From NCBI RefSeq assembly GCF_025466085.1, contig NZ_JANLOD010000004.1, positions 1 to 64,000 of the forward strand: DNA of 64,000 bases, written 5' to 3'. Each line of letters starts with the position of its first letter. Position 1 is the first letter of the stretch. Of this stretch, positions 27,491 through 35,900 are shown in pieces. The position numbers and the translations under genes are program-made. The notes under the pieces were generated by a model. It ran no database searches and had not been told where the DNA came from. It was given only the letters and a program-made list of their open reading frames with translations. This DNA comes from Pseudomonas sp. 14P_8.1_Bac3 (GTDB lineage Bacteria; Pseudomonadota; Gammaproteobacteria; Pseudomonadales; Pseudomonadaceae).

Positions 27491-28417
27491 ATGCCCATTT
27501 CATCTCAACGCTCATTCCTGCGCCTGCTGCTGGTCGGCCTGCTCGCCTGCCTGCTGACGCCACTGGCCAGCGCCGACGAAGCCAAGCGCCTGCGCATCGG
27601 CATCACCCTCCATCCTTATTACAGCTACGTGGCCAACATCGTCGGCGACAAGGCCGAGGTCGTGCCGCTGATTCCCGCCGGCTTCAACCCACATGCCTAC
27701 GAGCCCCGCGCCGAAGACATCAAGCGCATCAGCGGGCTGGACGTGATCGTGCTCAACGGCGTCGGGCATGACGACTTCGCCGACCGCATGATCGCCGCCA
27801 GTGAAACGCCAAACGTACCGGTGATCGAAGCCAACGAAAATGTGCCGCTGCTGGCCGCCACCGGGACCGCCGCGCGCGGTGCCGGCAAAGTGGTGAACCC
27901 GCACACCTTTCTGTCGATCAGCGCCTCCATCGCCCAGGTCAACAACATCGCCCGTGAACTGGGCAAGCTCGATCCGGACAACGCCAGGACCTACACCCAG
28001 AACGCCCGCGCCTATGGCAAACGCCTGCGGCAGATGCGCGCCGACGCCTTGGCCAAACTGACCCAGGCGCCGAATGCCGAACTGCGGGTGGCCACCGTCC
28101 ACGCGGCCTACGACTATCTGCTGCGCGAATTCGGTTTGGAGGTGACCGCCGTGGTCGAGCCGGCACACGGCATCGAACCGAGCCCGAGCCAGTTGAAAAA
28201 GACCATCGATCAATTGCGTGAACTGGACGTGAAAGTGATCTTCTCGGAGATGGATTTCCCGTCCACCTACGTCGACACCATCCAGCGTGAGTCCGGGGTG
28301 AAACTGTACCCGCTGTCGCACATTTCCTACGGCGAATACACCGCCGACAAGTACGAAAAGGAAATGACCGGCAACCTCAACACCGTGGTGCGGGCGATTC
28401 AGGAGTCGGGGGCATGA
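27491..28417 (+). CDS. fpvC: Periplasmic binding protein FpvC (metal ABC family)
   Basis: A 308-residue cluster A-I (ZnuA/TroA-like) binding protein with a signal peptide ending ASADE. Metal-type His positions are visible in FNPHAYEP, VNPHTFLS and VHAAYDYLL, and a long connecting helix lies between the lobes. In P. aeruginosa FpvC binds iron or ferripyoverdine parts in the periplasm and delivers them to the FpvDE transporter. A 35-base gap follows fpvK, and it overlaps fpvD by 4 bases. Zinc or manganese would be the default for the family; the operon context indicates iron from pyoverdine. Confidence 0.85.
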   Translation: MPISSQRSFLRLLLVGLLACLLTPLASADEAKRLRIGITLHPYYSYVANIVGDKAEVVPLIPAGFNPHAYEPRAEDIKRISGLDVIVLNGVGHDDFADRMIAASETPNVPVIEANENVPLLAATGTAARGAGKVVNPHTFLSISASIAQVNNIARELGKLDPDNARTYTQNARAYGKRLRQMRADALAKLTQAPNAELRVATVHAAYDYLLREFGLEVTAVVEPAHGIEPSPSQLKKTIDQLRELDVKVIFSEMDFPSTYVDTIQRESGVKLYPLSHISYGEYTADKYEKEMTGNLNTVVRAIQESGA

Positions 28418-29256
28418 CCGCGAACGAAAAACTCATTGACGCCCAATCCCCTGTGGGAGCGAGCCTGCTCGCGAAGGCAGTGGATCAGTCAACATCAGTG
28501 TCGACTGACACGACGCCTTCGCGAGCAGGCTCGCTCCCACTGCGCGCCGGACCGACCCTGGATTTTGCGGAGGTCAGCCTGACCCTGGGCCGCACCACGA
28601 TCCTCGACAACGTTACCTTCCAGGTCCAACCCGGCAGCGTGCATGCGCTGGTTGGCCCCAACGGTGGCGGCAAGAGTTCGCTGATCAAGACCCTGCTCGG
28701 GCAGATGCCGCATCAGGGTCGCCTGAGCCTGCAATGGCCGGGCGCACCCGGCACCATCGGCTACGTGCCGCAAGCGCTGGAGTTCGATCGCGGCTTGCCG
28801 ATGACTGTCGACGATTTCATGGCCGCGATGTGCCAGCGGCGCCCGGCGTTCCTGGGGCTGAGCAAGCACTATGCGGCGGCGATCGGCGAAGCGCTGGAAC
28901 GGGTCGGCATGCAGGACAAGCGCAAGCGGCGCATGGGCGCGCTGTCCGGTGGCGAGCGCCAACGCGTGTTGCTGGCCCAGGGGTTGATCCCGGCCCCGCA
29001 ATTGCTGGTGCTGGACGAACCGATGTCCGCCCTCGATGAGGCAGGCATCCAGGTGTTCGAACGACTGCTGGGTGACTGGCGCCAGCGCGGCATCACCGTA
29101 CTGTGGATCGAGCATGACCTGGAAGCGGTCGGGCGTCTGGCGGATCGCGTCACCGGGCTCAATCGCCGAGTGCTGTTCGATGCCACGCCTGATGAGGCAC
29201 TGACGCCGGAGCGTTTGCTGACCCTGTTTTCCACCCATCCACGGAGCGCTGTCTGA
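28414..29256 (+). CDS. fpvD: ABC transporter ATPase FpvD with an in-frame REPIN at its N-terminus
   Basis: A 280-residue ATPase that powers the FpvE permease. Walker A is GPNGGGKSSL (about residues 83-92), the signature LSGGERQR and Walker B LLVLDEPMSALDE. The first strand of the ABC fold (TLDFAEVSLTLGRTTILDNVTF) starts only near residue 50. Residues 14-43 are encoded by a REPIN, a perfect 26-base inverted repeat with a 36-base core. The start at 28414, coupled to the fpvC stop, is the only ATG upstream of the fold, so the palindrome is apparently translated as an N-terminal extension. Confidence 0.85.
   Translation: MTANEKLIDAQSPVGASLLAKAVDQSTSVSTDTTPSRAGSLPLRAGPTLDFAEVSLTLGRTTILDNVTFQVQPGSVHALVGPNGGGKSSLIKTLLGQMPHQGRLSLQWPGAPGTIGYVPQALEFDRGLPMTVDDFMAAMCQRRPAFLGLSKHYAAAIGEALERVGMQDKRKRRMGALSGGERQRVLLAQGLIPAPQLLVLDEPMSALDEAGIQVFERLLGDWRQRGITVLWIEHDLEAVGRLADRVTGLNRRVLFDATPDEALTPERLLTLFSTHPRSAV
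28453..28540. repeat. REPIN inside the fpvD coding region
   Basis: The 26-base arms at 28453-28478 and 28515-28540 are perfect inverted copies, starting GTGGGAGCGAGCCTGCTCGC. The core between them shares CAGTCAA and ACTGACAC with the REPIN before fpvG. It leaves the fpvD frame open. Confidence 0.92.
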
Positions 29257-30155
29257 TGAGTTACGAAGCTTTTCGTTTGATGGTTCAGGGTTGGGCGTCT
29301 TCGGGCTATCTCCCGGAAGCGCTGGCCTATGGATTCGTGGTCAACGCGTTGCTCGCCGGACTGTTGATCGGCCCGGTGCTTGGTGGCCTGGGCACACTGG
29401 TGGTGGTCAAGCGCTTCGCGTTTTTCTCCGAAGCGGTGGGTCATGCGGCACTGACCGGCGTGGCCATCGGCATTCTGCTCGGCGAACCCTACACCGGCCC
29501 GTACGGCAGCCTGTTCGGCTACTGCCTGTTGTTCGGTATTTTGCTCAACTACCTGCGCAACCGCACGGGACTGGCGCCGGATACGTTGATCGGCGTGTTC
29601 CTCTCGGTGTCGTTGGCCCTGGGTGCGAGCCTGCTGCTGATCCTGGCCGGCAAGATCAACGTGCACATCCTGGAAAACGTGCTGTTCGGCTCGGTGCTGA
29701 CGGTCAACGGCAATGACCTGCTGGTGCTGGCCATCGTCGGTTCACTGGTGATGGCCCTGGCCTTGCCGCTGTACAACCGCATCATGCTCGCCAGTTTCAA
29801 CCCGCAACTGGCGGCGGTCCGTGGAGTGGCGGTGAAGACCCTCGATTATCTTTTTGTGATTCTGGTGACGATGATCACCGTGGCGGCGGTGAAGGTGATC
29901 GGCGCGATCCTGGTCGGTGCGCTGCTGGTGATTCCAGCGGCGGCGGCGCGGTTGCTCAGTCAATCGCTGAAGGGCTTTTTCTGGTGTTCGGTGCTGATCG
30001 CCACGCTCAGCACCCTGTGCGGGATTCTCGCGCCGATCGTCTTCGACCTGCCTATCCCGTCCGGCGCCGCGATCATTCTGGTGGCCGGTATCGCCTTCGC
30101 CCTCGCCGCCATCGCCCGCGGCATCGTCCCCAGCCTGAAAGGGAACCTTGGATAA
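29256..30155 (+). CDS. fpvE: ABC-3 family metal permease FpvE
   Basis: A 299-residue inner-membrane permease with eight or so helices, belonging to the ZnuB/MntB family. Family stretches are VNALLAGLLIGPVLGGLGTLVVVKR, FFSEAVGHAALTGVAIG and VKVIGAILVGALLVIPAAAARLL. Its ATG overlaps the fpvD stop by one base. With FpvD it forms the transporter that takes iron, or an iron-loaded carrier, into the cytoplasm. Confidence 0.87.
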   Translation: MSYEAFRLMVQGWASSGYLPEALAYGFVVNALLAGLLIGPVLGGLGTLVVVKRFAFFSEAVGHAALTGVAIGILLGEPYTGPYGSLFGYCLLFGILLNYLRNRTGLAPDTLIGVFLSVSLALGASLLLILAGKINVHILENVLFGSVLTVNGNDLLVLAIVGSLVMALALPLYNRIMLASFNPQLAAVRGVAVKTLDYLFVILVTMITVAAVKVIGAILVGALLVIPAAAARLLSQSLKGFFWCSVLIATLSTLCGILAPIVFDLPIPSGAAIILVAGIAFALAAIARGIVPSLKGNLG

Positions 30156-31058
30156 ATGTCATTTTCTCTGCGTCAACTGACCCTGGCCGTCGCCCTGAGC
30201 GGGCTGGTCAACACCGCCTTCGCGGCGGACGGCGGCAAACCGCTGCACGTGCTGGCGTCCTTGCCGATCACTTACGGTTTGGGCGAAGTGTTGCTCAAAG
30301 GCACCCACGTCAACCTTGAACGGGCGGCGCCGGATAACCTGCCCGGCAGCCGCCAGAGCGCGTACTTCACCGGCCGTGGTGCGCCGGCGCTGGCCAAACT
30401 GGCGAGCGACGCCGACGCCGTGATCGGCGTGCGTTCGCTGTGGGCCGATGATCCGCTGTACCCGATCTCGCGGCGCAGCAACATTCGGATCGTCGAAGTC
30501 GACGCCGCCCGCCCGGTGGACGGCGCCCTGCCCGGCATCGCGGTGCAGCCAGGGAACAAGGTCGACGGGTTGAACAGCCAGCCGTGGCTTTCCAGCAACA
30601 ACATGGGACGCATGGCGGACGTAATGGCGGCGGACCTGGTGCGCCTGGCGCCGGACGCCAAGCCAATCATCGAGGCCAACCTCGCGGCGCTGAAGCAGCG
30701 TTTGCTCAAGTTCAGCGCCGACAGCGAAGCGCGGCTGGCCAGTGCCGATAACCTGAGTGTGCTGAGCCTCAGTGATCACTTCGGTTATCTGGTGGGAGGG
30801 CTCAACCTGGAGCTGATCGGCGTCGATGCGCGCCCGGATGCCGAGTGGACGCCGGACGCGCTGAAGCAGTTGGGTGCGACCTTGAAGGACAATGACGTGG
30901 CAGTGGTGTTGCATCACCGGCAGCCTTCGGATGCGGTGAAAGCAGTGATTGCCGAGGCGGGAAGTCGGTTGGTGGTGTTGAGTGTGGACGCGGCGGATCC
31001 AGTGGCTGAGTTGGAGGGGAATGTGGATTTGGTGATCAAGGGGTTGAGCGGGGCTTAG
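30156..31058 (+). CDS. fpvF: Second periplasmic binding protein FpvF
   Basis: A 300-residue binding protein of the same metal-ABC family as FpvC, but divergent. It has a signal peptide ending FAADGG and a ZnuA-like layout. The His motif seen in FpvC (NPHAYEP) is not present; instead it reads NLPGSRQSAYF. The two binding proteins FpvC and FpvF interact in P. aeruginosa and bind ferripyoverdine. It begins directly after the fpvE stop and ends the operon. Confidence 0.85.
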   Translation: MSFSLRQLTLAVALSGLVNTAFAADGGKPLHVLASLPITYGLGEVLLKGTHVNLERAAPDNLPGSRQSAYFTGRGAPALAKLASDADAVIGVRSLWADDPLYPISRRSNIRIVEVDAARPVDGALPGIAVQPGNKVDGLNSQPWLSSNNMGRMADVMAADLVRLAPDAKPIIEANLAALKQRLLKFSADSEARLASADNLSVLSLSDHFGYLVGGLNLELIGVDARPDAEWTPDALKQLGATLKDNDVAVVLHHRQPSDAVKAVIAEAGSRLVVLSVDAADPVAELEGNVDLVIKGLSGA

Positions 31059-31134
31059 GGTGGGTGGGCTCTGCAGGGTGATTCGGGTTCACAGCGGTTC
31101 CTGCAGGAGCGATGGCTCCGGGAATCCAGGCGAT

Positions 31135-31166
31135 AAAAAGCCCGCCGATCGACGATCCAGCGGGCT
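31135..31166 (-). terminator. Rho-independent terminator of mbtH
   Basis: On the minus strand the stem AGCCCGC/GCGGGCT is followed by TTTTT, 19 bases after the mbtH stop. It stands between convergent mbtH and fpvF. Confidence 0.82.
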
Positions 31167-31184
31167 GGCATGCACACGAAAATC

Positions 31185-31412
31185 CTAGCGGGCCACGGCC
31201 GCCTGCTCTTCCATTTTCTTGCGCAAACTCAACGGGCGCATGTCCGTCCAGGTCTCTTCGATGTACGCCAGGCATTCCTTTTTCAGACCGCTCTTGCCCA
31301 CGGTGCGCCAGCCCTCGGGCACGGCTTTGTAGTCGGGCCAGATCGAGTACTGCTCTTCGTGGTTGACCACCACCTGAAAAAGAATGTCTTCGCGGTCGAA
31401 TACTGAAGTCAT
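31185..31412 (-). CDS. MbtH-like protein of pyoverdine synthesis
   Basis: A 75-residue chaperone for NRPS adenylation domains. The family signature is present: [24 protein letters not shown], then [26 protein letters not shown]. It assists solubility and activity of adenylation domains such as those of PvdL. It has its own perfect PvdS box at 31473-31496, whose -35 overlaps the pvdH stop, so it is made as a separate iron-starvation transcript as well as possibly from the pvdH promoter. Confidence 0.94.
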   Translation of the reverse strand: MTSVFDREDILFQVVVNHEEQYSIWPDYKAVPEGWRTVGKSGLKKECLAYIEETWTDMRPLSLRKKMEEQAAVAR

Positions 31413-31472
31413 GGTGTCTCTCCATCGCTGTTAGGTGGGCTGCACTGCGTGCGCAGCCGTTATGTAGAAAGA

Positions 31473-31496
31473 ACGTTCCGGGGCCCGGGAAATTTA
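31473..31496 (-). promoter_or_regulatory. PvdS iron-starvation box of mbtH
   Basis: An exact TAAAT-N16-CGT on the minus strand. The TAA of the -35 element is also the stop codon of pvdH. It lies 60 bases before the mbtH ATG. Confidence 0.88.
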
Positions 31497-32906
31497 GAGG
31501 CCGGCGGTGGCAGCGGCCATCGCCCGTCCGAAAATCTCCGCCACCCGATCGATTTCCGCCGCAGTGATCACCAGCGGCGGCAGGAAGCGCACCACACCGC
31601 CATGACGTCCGCCCAGTTCGAGAATCAAGCCGCGCTTGAGGCATTCACGCTGAACCAACGGCGCCAGGCGACCGAACACCGGTGGATGACCTTGCGCATC
31701 CGGCACACCCGTCGGATCAACCAGTTCAACGCCGAGCATCAACCCACGACCCCGAATATCGCCCAGTTGCGGAAAGCTCCGCTGCAGGATGCGCAGGTGT
31801 TCGCTCAGGCGCTCACCCATGGCGGTCGCGTGCTCGCATACCTTGTGTTCCACCAGATAACGCATGACCGCCGAGCCCGCCGCCATCGCCATCTGATTGC
31901 CGCGGAAAGTGCCGGCATGGGCGCCCGGCAGCCAGGTGTCGAGCCAGTCGCGGTAGACCACCACCGCCAGCGGCAAGCTGCCACCGATGGCTTTGGACAT
32001 CACCACCACGTCCGGAACGATCCCGGCATGCTCGAAGGCGAACATTTTGCCGGTGCGGGCAAAACCGCTCTGGATCTCGTCGACGATCAGCGCCACGCCC
32101 GCCTGCTCGGTGATTCGCCGCACGCCGCGCAACCAGTCGAGGTCAGCCGGGATCACCCCACCCTCGCCCTGCACCACTTCCACGATCACCGCCGCGGGCA
32201 ATTGCACGCCGGCCTCGGGGTCGTTCAGCAGGTTTTCCAGGTAGTTGAGGTTGACCTGCACCCCTTGCGCACCACCAAGACCAAACGGGCAACGGTAATC
32301 GTAGGGATACGGCATGAATTGCACGCCATTGCTGAGCAACGCGCCCAACGGCTTTTTCGGCCCGAGGCTGCCCATCAGGCTCAGCGCGCCCTGGCTCATG
32401 CCGTGATAACCACCCTGGAACGACAGCACAGTGCTGCGTCCAGTGGCGGTGCGTACCAGTTTCAGCGCGGCTTCCACCGCATCGGTCCCGGTCGGGCCAC
32501 AGAACTGGATCTTCGCTTCAGCAGCCAGGGCCGGCGGCAGCAGCGCAAACAGGTCCTGGACGAACTGGTCCTTGACCGGGGTGGTGAGGTCGAGGGTGTG
32601 CAGCGGCAGTTCATCGGTCAGCACTTGCCGGATCGCTTCAATCACCACCGGATGGTTATGCCCCAGGGCCAATGTCCCGGCGCCGGCCAGGCAGTCGATG
32701 AAACTGCGGCCCTCGACGTCTTCGACATAAATGCCCTTGGCACGCTTGAGCGCCAGGGGAATGCGCCGCGGGTAGCTGCGGGCATTCGACTCCTGCTGGC
32801 TCTGGCGCGCCAGCAAGGGCGATTCACTGAATTGATAAAGCGTCTCGGCCGACGCCGGAGTGATCCGTGCCGACTGATCTTCCATAAGACTGGTAGCAAC
32901 TGACAT
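31494..32906 (-). CDS. pvdH: Diaminobutyrate--2-oxoglutarate aminotransferase PvdH
   Basis: A 470-residue class III PLP aminotransferase that makes L-2,4-diaminobutyrate from aspartate semialdehyde and glutamate. Diaminobutyrate is the third residue assembled by PvdL and becomes part of the pyoverdine chromophore. Motifs include VDEIQSGFARTGKMFAFEH (PLP Asp), VVMSKAIGGSLPLAVVV (Schiff-base Lys) and HAGTFRGNQMAMAAGSAVM. The ATG at 32906 has GAGGGGGCGAGAG upstream, and an exact PvdS box precedes it. P. aeruginosa has the same mbtH-pvdH order. Confidence 0.93.
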   Translation of the reverse strand: MSVATSLMEDQSARITPASAETLYQFSESPLLARQSQQESNARSYPRRIPLALKRAKGIYVEDVEGRSFIDCLAGAGTLALGHNHPVVIEAIRQVLTDELPLHTLDLTTPVKDQFVQDLFALLPPALAAEAKIQFCGPTGTDAVEAALKLVRTATGRSTVLSFQGGYHGMSQGALSLMGSLGPKKPLGALLSNGVQFMPYPYDYRCPFGLGGAQGVQVNLNYLENLLNDPEAGVQLPAAVIVEVVQGEGGVIPADLDWLRGVRRITEQAGVALIVDEIQSGFARTGKMFAFEHAGIVPDVVVMSKAIGGSLPLAVVVYRDWLDTWLPGAHAGTFRGNQMAMAAGSAVMRYLVEHKVCEHATAMGERLSEHLRILQRSFPQLGDIRGRGLMLGVELVDPTGVPDAQGHPPVFGRLAPLVQRECLKRGLILELGGRHGGVVRFLPPLVITAAEIDRVAEIFGRAMAAATAGL

Positions 32907-32944
32907 CTCTCGCCCCCTCAGATAAAGGTTTTCCTGTTCTGGAA

Positions 32945-32968
32945 ACGCATCAGCGCGCCGAGGATTTA
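32945..32968 (-). promoter_or_regulatory. PvdS iron-starvation box of pvdH
   Basis: An exact TAAAT-N16-CGT on the minus strand, 39 bases before the pvdH ATG and overlapping the last codons of the GNAT gene. Confidence 0.88.
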
Positions 32969-33471
32969 GACCCTTGATCAGCTTTCTCAGAAGGGGCCGG
33001 CAGGGCCTTGTGCATGGGAATGGCGTGGAGCCCGGCGGAGCTGAAACTTTCAGCGCAGGGCTGATAGCCAAGTCGACGATAAAAGGGTTCGCCGGTTCGC
33101 GTACTGTTGAGCCGAGCCTGCGCCAGGCCCTGGTCAATCAGCCAACCTTCCAGATCCCGCACCAGCGCCAGTCCAGCTCCCCGTCGAAACCACTCCGGCT
33201 GCACGTAACAGAACGCCACCTTGCCGCTGATCGCCGCCATCGCCACACCCACCGGTTTGTCCCGCAACAGCGCAATGTTCAGGTACAAGCGCGGGTCAGT
33301 CAGCCAGGGCTGGATGTGTTCGACGGATGTGTTGCGGGTCCAGGTAGCGACGGTTTGCGGGTCGTTACGGTGGTCGAGTACGCAACCGACGCGGATCGAC
33401 CGCTGGACGATCCGGCTGATGATGCCGGCATCGGCGGGAGTTGCCTTGCAGATGTTCAGGGGTGCATCCAT
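32950..33471 (-). CDS. GNAT family N-acetyltransferase
   Basis: A 173-residue acetyltransferase of the GNAT fold. The acetyl-CoA loop region is in CYVQPEWFRRGAGLALVRDLEGWLIDQGL, followed by NSTRTGEPFYRRLGYQPC, a typical C-terminal GNAT stretch. The substrate is unknown. Its 3' end carries the PvdS box of pvdH, so the two genes are adjacent but separately controlled. Confidence 0.8.
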   Translation of the reverse strand: MDAPLNICKATPADAGIISRIVQRSIRVGCVLDHRNDPQTVATWTRNTSVEHIQPWLTDPRLYLNIALLRDKPVGVAMAAISGKVAFCYVQPEWFRRGAGLALVRDLEGWLIDQGLAQARLNSTRTGEPFYRRLGYQPCAESFSSAGLHAIPMHKALPAPSEKADQGSKSSAR

Positions 33472-33593
33472 GGCGCTGTGACCTCAATCCATTGAGAGAA
33501 AGCTGTCGCGGAAGATAGCGCCGGGGGTGACGGGAATGCCAATGGAGAGCCGTTACATTTGATGTGCAACCCACATGGGTCCTGAGGTGATGG

Positions 33594-34919
33594 TCAGATG
33601 GGCTGTAGAGGCATCGTCAGCTCGACCCGCAAGCCATCCGGCCGGCTGTCGAAATGCAGCGAACACCCGCAGCGCTGAACGATCGCCTGGACAATCGCCA
33701 GCCCGAGGCCGCAGCCGGTACTCTGGCCATTGCGCCAGAAGCGTTGGGTCAGGTGTTGCAGATCGTCGGCGGCAATGCCAGGACCGTGGTCGCGCACCAC
33801 GAACTGCACGCGATTGCCGGTGGTTTCCAGGCTCAGCTCGACGGGACCGTCGTTCGGCGTATGGCGCAGGGCATTGTCCAGCAGGTTGCGCAACGCGGCG
33901 ATCGACAGCACGGCGGGCATTTGCACCGGAGCTTGGGAGGCGGACGTCGGCACCTTGAACCGGATGCGCTGGCGGTCGTCGCTGGCGGCATCCTGAATCG
34001 CCAGTTTCGCCACTTGTTCGGCGCTGCATTGCACGCCGTCATCGAACGACAGGCTGCCCTCGACCCGCGCCAGCAACAGCAATTGTTCAAGGGTCCGATG
34101 CAAGCGGTCGGCGCCCTCCTCGGCCCGGGCCAGGGACTGGTCCCGCGCCGCGCCGTCGGTCATGCGCGCCACTTGCAGGTGGGTCTTGATCGCCGTCAGC
34201 GGGCTGCGCAGTTCATGGGCCGCGTCACCGGTCAGACGGCGCTCGCGTTCAATGGTCTTGCCGATGCGCTGGAACAGCTGGTTCTGGGTGTCCAGCAACG
34301 GTTGCAACTCACTGGGCAGCGGCTGAATCTGCAACGGTTCCAGCGAGTCGGCGCTCCGGCGCATCAGGGCATCGCGCATGCGGTTCAGCGGCGCCAGGCC
34401 TTGGCCGATGCCGAGCCACAGCAGGCACAGGCAACCGAGCAACGCCACGCCGACCGGCACCGAAGCCGCCAGCAGGATCGACATGTTCAGGGCTTCCCGC
34501 TCGATCTGCCGATCCGCGGTGGTGATGCGCAGATCGCCACGGGCCAGGGTGAAGCTGCGCCAAGGCGCGCCGTCGATCATCTGATCGTGGAAACCCATCT
34601 TTTCGGCTTCCAGGGTTTGCTGCGGATCGGTGTGGCTGCGCGCGAGGATTTCGCCGCGCAGGGAGCTGACCTGACAGGCCATGCCCCCCGGAATGTTCAG
34701 TTGTTCGGCGCTGAAATGGGTGCCCTCGCCCTTGGTCGGCAAGGCCGGCAATTGCTCCATCAGGCCGGCGACCATGCGCGCCGATGCCACCAGGCGCTGG
34801 TCGAGGGAAAACATCATCTGGTTGCGCAGGTCGCTGAGCATCCAGGCGGCCGCCAGGGCCCAGATCAACGCAAAAGCGGCGCCGAGGGTCAGGCTCAGGC
34901 GCAAACGCAGGCTCATCAC
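33594..34919 (-). CDS. dsbS: Sensor histidine kinase DsbS-like
   Basis: A 441-residue kinase with membrane helices at about 9-29 and 148-170, a periplasmic sensor of about 115 residues, a HAMP-like linker, the phospho-acceptor His235 in DAAHELRSPLTAI, an N box in NLLDNALRHTPN and a G box in VRDHGPGIAADD. The periplasmic part has one cysteine, Cys82, in MACQVSS. In P. aeruginosa DsbS senses copper and, with DsbR, controls dsbDEG. It overlaps dsbR by 4 bases. A QseC/PmrB-type kinase is the alternative label, but the neighbouring dsbDEG genes favour DsbS. Confidence 0.82.
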   Translation of the reverse strand: MMSLRLRLSLTLGAAFALIWALAAAWMLSDLRNQMMFSLDQRLVASARMVAGLMEQLPALPTKGEGTHFSAEQLNIPGGMACQVSSLRGEILARSHTDPQQTLEAEKMGFHDQMIDGAPWRSFTLARGDLRITTADRQIEREALNMSILLAASVPVGVALLGCLCLLWLGIGQGLAPLNRMRDALMRRSADSLEPLQIQPLPSELQPLLDTQNQLFQRIGKTIERERRLTGDAAHELRSPLTAIKTHLQVARMTDGAARDQSLARAEEGADRLHRTLEQLLLLARVEGSLSFDDGVQCSAEQVAKLAIQDAASDDRQRIRFKVPTSASQAPVQMPAVLSIAALRNLLDNALRHTPNDGPVELSLETTGNRVQFVVRDHGPGIAADDLQHLTQRFWRNGQSTGCGLGLAIVQAIVQRCGCSLHFDSRPDGLRVELTMPLQPI

Positions 34920-35599
34920 TTTTTCACGTCCTCTGCGCCATCGGCCGGCCCCAGGCGATAGCCCAGGCCGCGCACCGTCTCGACGATGCCATTGCCGAGT
35001 TTGCGCCGCAGGTGATGGATATGCACATTCAGCGCGTTGCTCTCCAGTTCATCGTTGAAACCATACACGCTGTCTTTCAACTGTTCGGTGGACAGCACCC
35101 GGCCACGGTTATGCAACAAGGCCTGCAACAGCGACTGTTCGCGACGGGACAGGTCCACCGGCTGCCCGCCGAGCATGGTTTCGCGGCTGCTTGGGTCGTA
35201 GGTCAAGCGACCGTGCTCGATCAGGTTGACGCTGCGTCCCGCCACCCGCCGCAACAACGTGTGCAGACGCGCGGCAAGCTCACGCAGGTCGAACGGCTTC
35301 AGCAGGTAATCGTCGGCACCCGCCTGCAGGCCATCGACGCGGTCCGTGACCGAATCCCGCGCGGTGAGAATCAACACCGGGATCTCCAGGCCGCTGTGGC
35401 GCAACTGCTGCAACAGCTTCAAACCGTCCTCATCGGGCAGACCGAGATCGAGCACCATCACGTCGAACTCGGCGACCTTGAGCATGCCCCGCGCCTTGGA
35501 GGCGGTGTTGACGTGCTCAACCGTCAGGCCCTGCGCCGTCAGCCCGGCCACGATCCCGCTGGCGATCAACTCATCGTCTTCGCAAACCAGTACGTGCAT
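34916..35599 (-). CDS. dsbR: Response regulator DsbR-like (OmpR/PmrA type)
   Basis: A 227-residue regulator with a receiver domain (acidic pocket CEDD, phospho-acceptor Asp51 in VLDLGLP, switch Lys in LLKPFD) and a winged-helix C-terminus ending NVHIHHLRRKLGNGIVETVRGLGYRL. The nearest relatives are QseB/PmrA. The ATG at 35599 gives MHVLVCEDDE, the standard start. A hexamer-N5-hexamer repeat lies 40 bases upstream and another before dsbD, which fits binding by a PmrA-like regulator. Confidence 0.86.
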   Translation of the reverse strand: MHVLVCEDDELIASGIVAGLTAQGLTVEHVNTASKARGMLKVAEFDVMVLDLGLPDEDGLKLLQQLRHSGLEIPVLILTARDSVTDRVDGLQAGADDYLLKPFDLRELAARLHTLLRRVAGRSVNLIEHGRLTYDPSSRETMLGGQPVDLSRREQSLLQALLHNRGRVLSTEQLKDSVYGFNDELESNALNVHIHHLRRKLGNGIVETVRGLGYRLGPADGAEDVKK

Positions 35600-35900
35600 G
35601 GGAGCTCCATTGGCAAAAACGTGAGTCAAACAGATGAGGATTAAGCCGCAATTATGACAAGCGACTGGCCGGACGAAAAGCGCGATTCCGTTTTGTATAA
35701 GTATTGGCGCCAATTGAATAAATGCAAGTCATGTAACACTTCTAACTTGCGCACCACAACTTCCAATCAACACCTACAAACCAGAAACAAATAGCCTCAA
35801 GAAATCGATATTGGAAAATTATTACGCAAGTTAATCTTCAATCGTTTCTCACGACAAATAAAACCAACTAAGCATCACTATACTTTAACGGACAACAATA
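35600..35900. other. AT-rich intergenic region between dsbR and the hemopexin-like gene
   Basis: About 300 bases of visibly low GC; the two 60-base stretches from 35761 and 35821 are roughly one third GC by my count, against the high GC of the rest. It holds the dsbR-proximal box at 35640-35656. I see no coding frame and no clear promoter for the next gene. Confidence 0.6.
35640..35656 (-). promoter_or_regulatory. Candidate DsbR box of dsbRS
   Basis: On the minus strand CATAAT-N5-CTTAAT, 40 bases before dsbR. It fits the PmrA-type box CTTAAT-N5-CTTAAT with one mismatch in one half. Confidence 0.5.
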
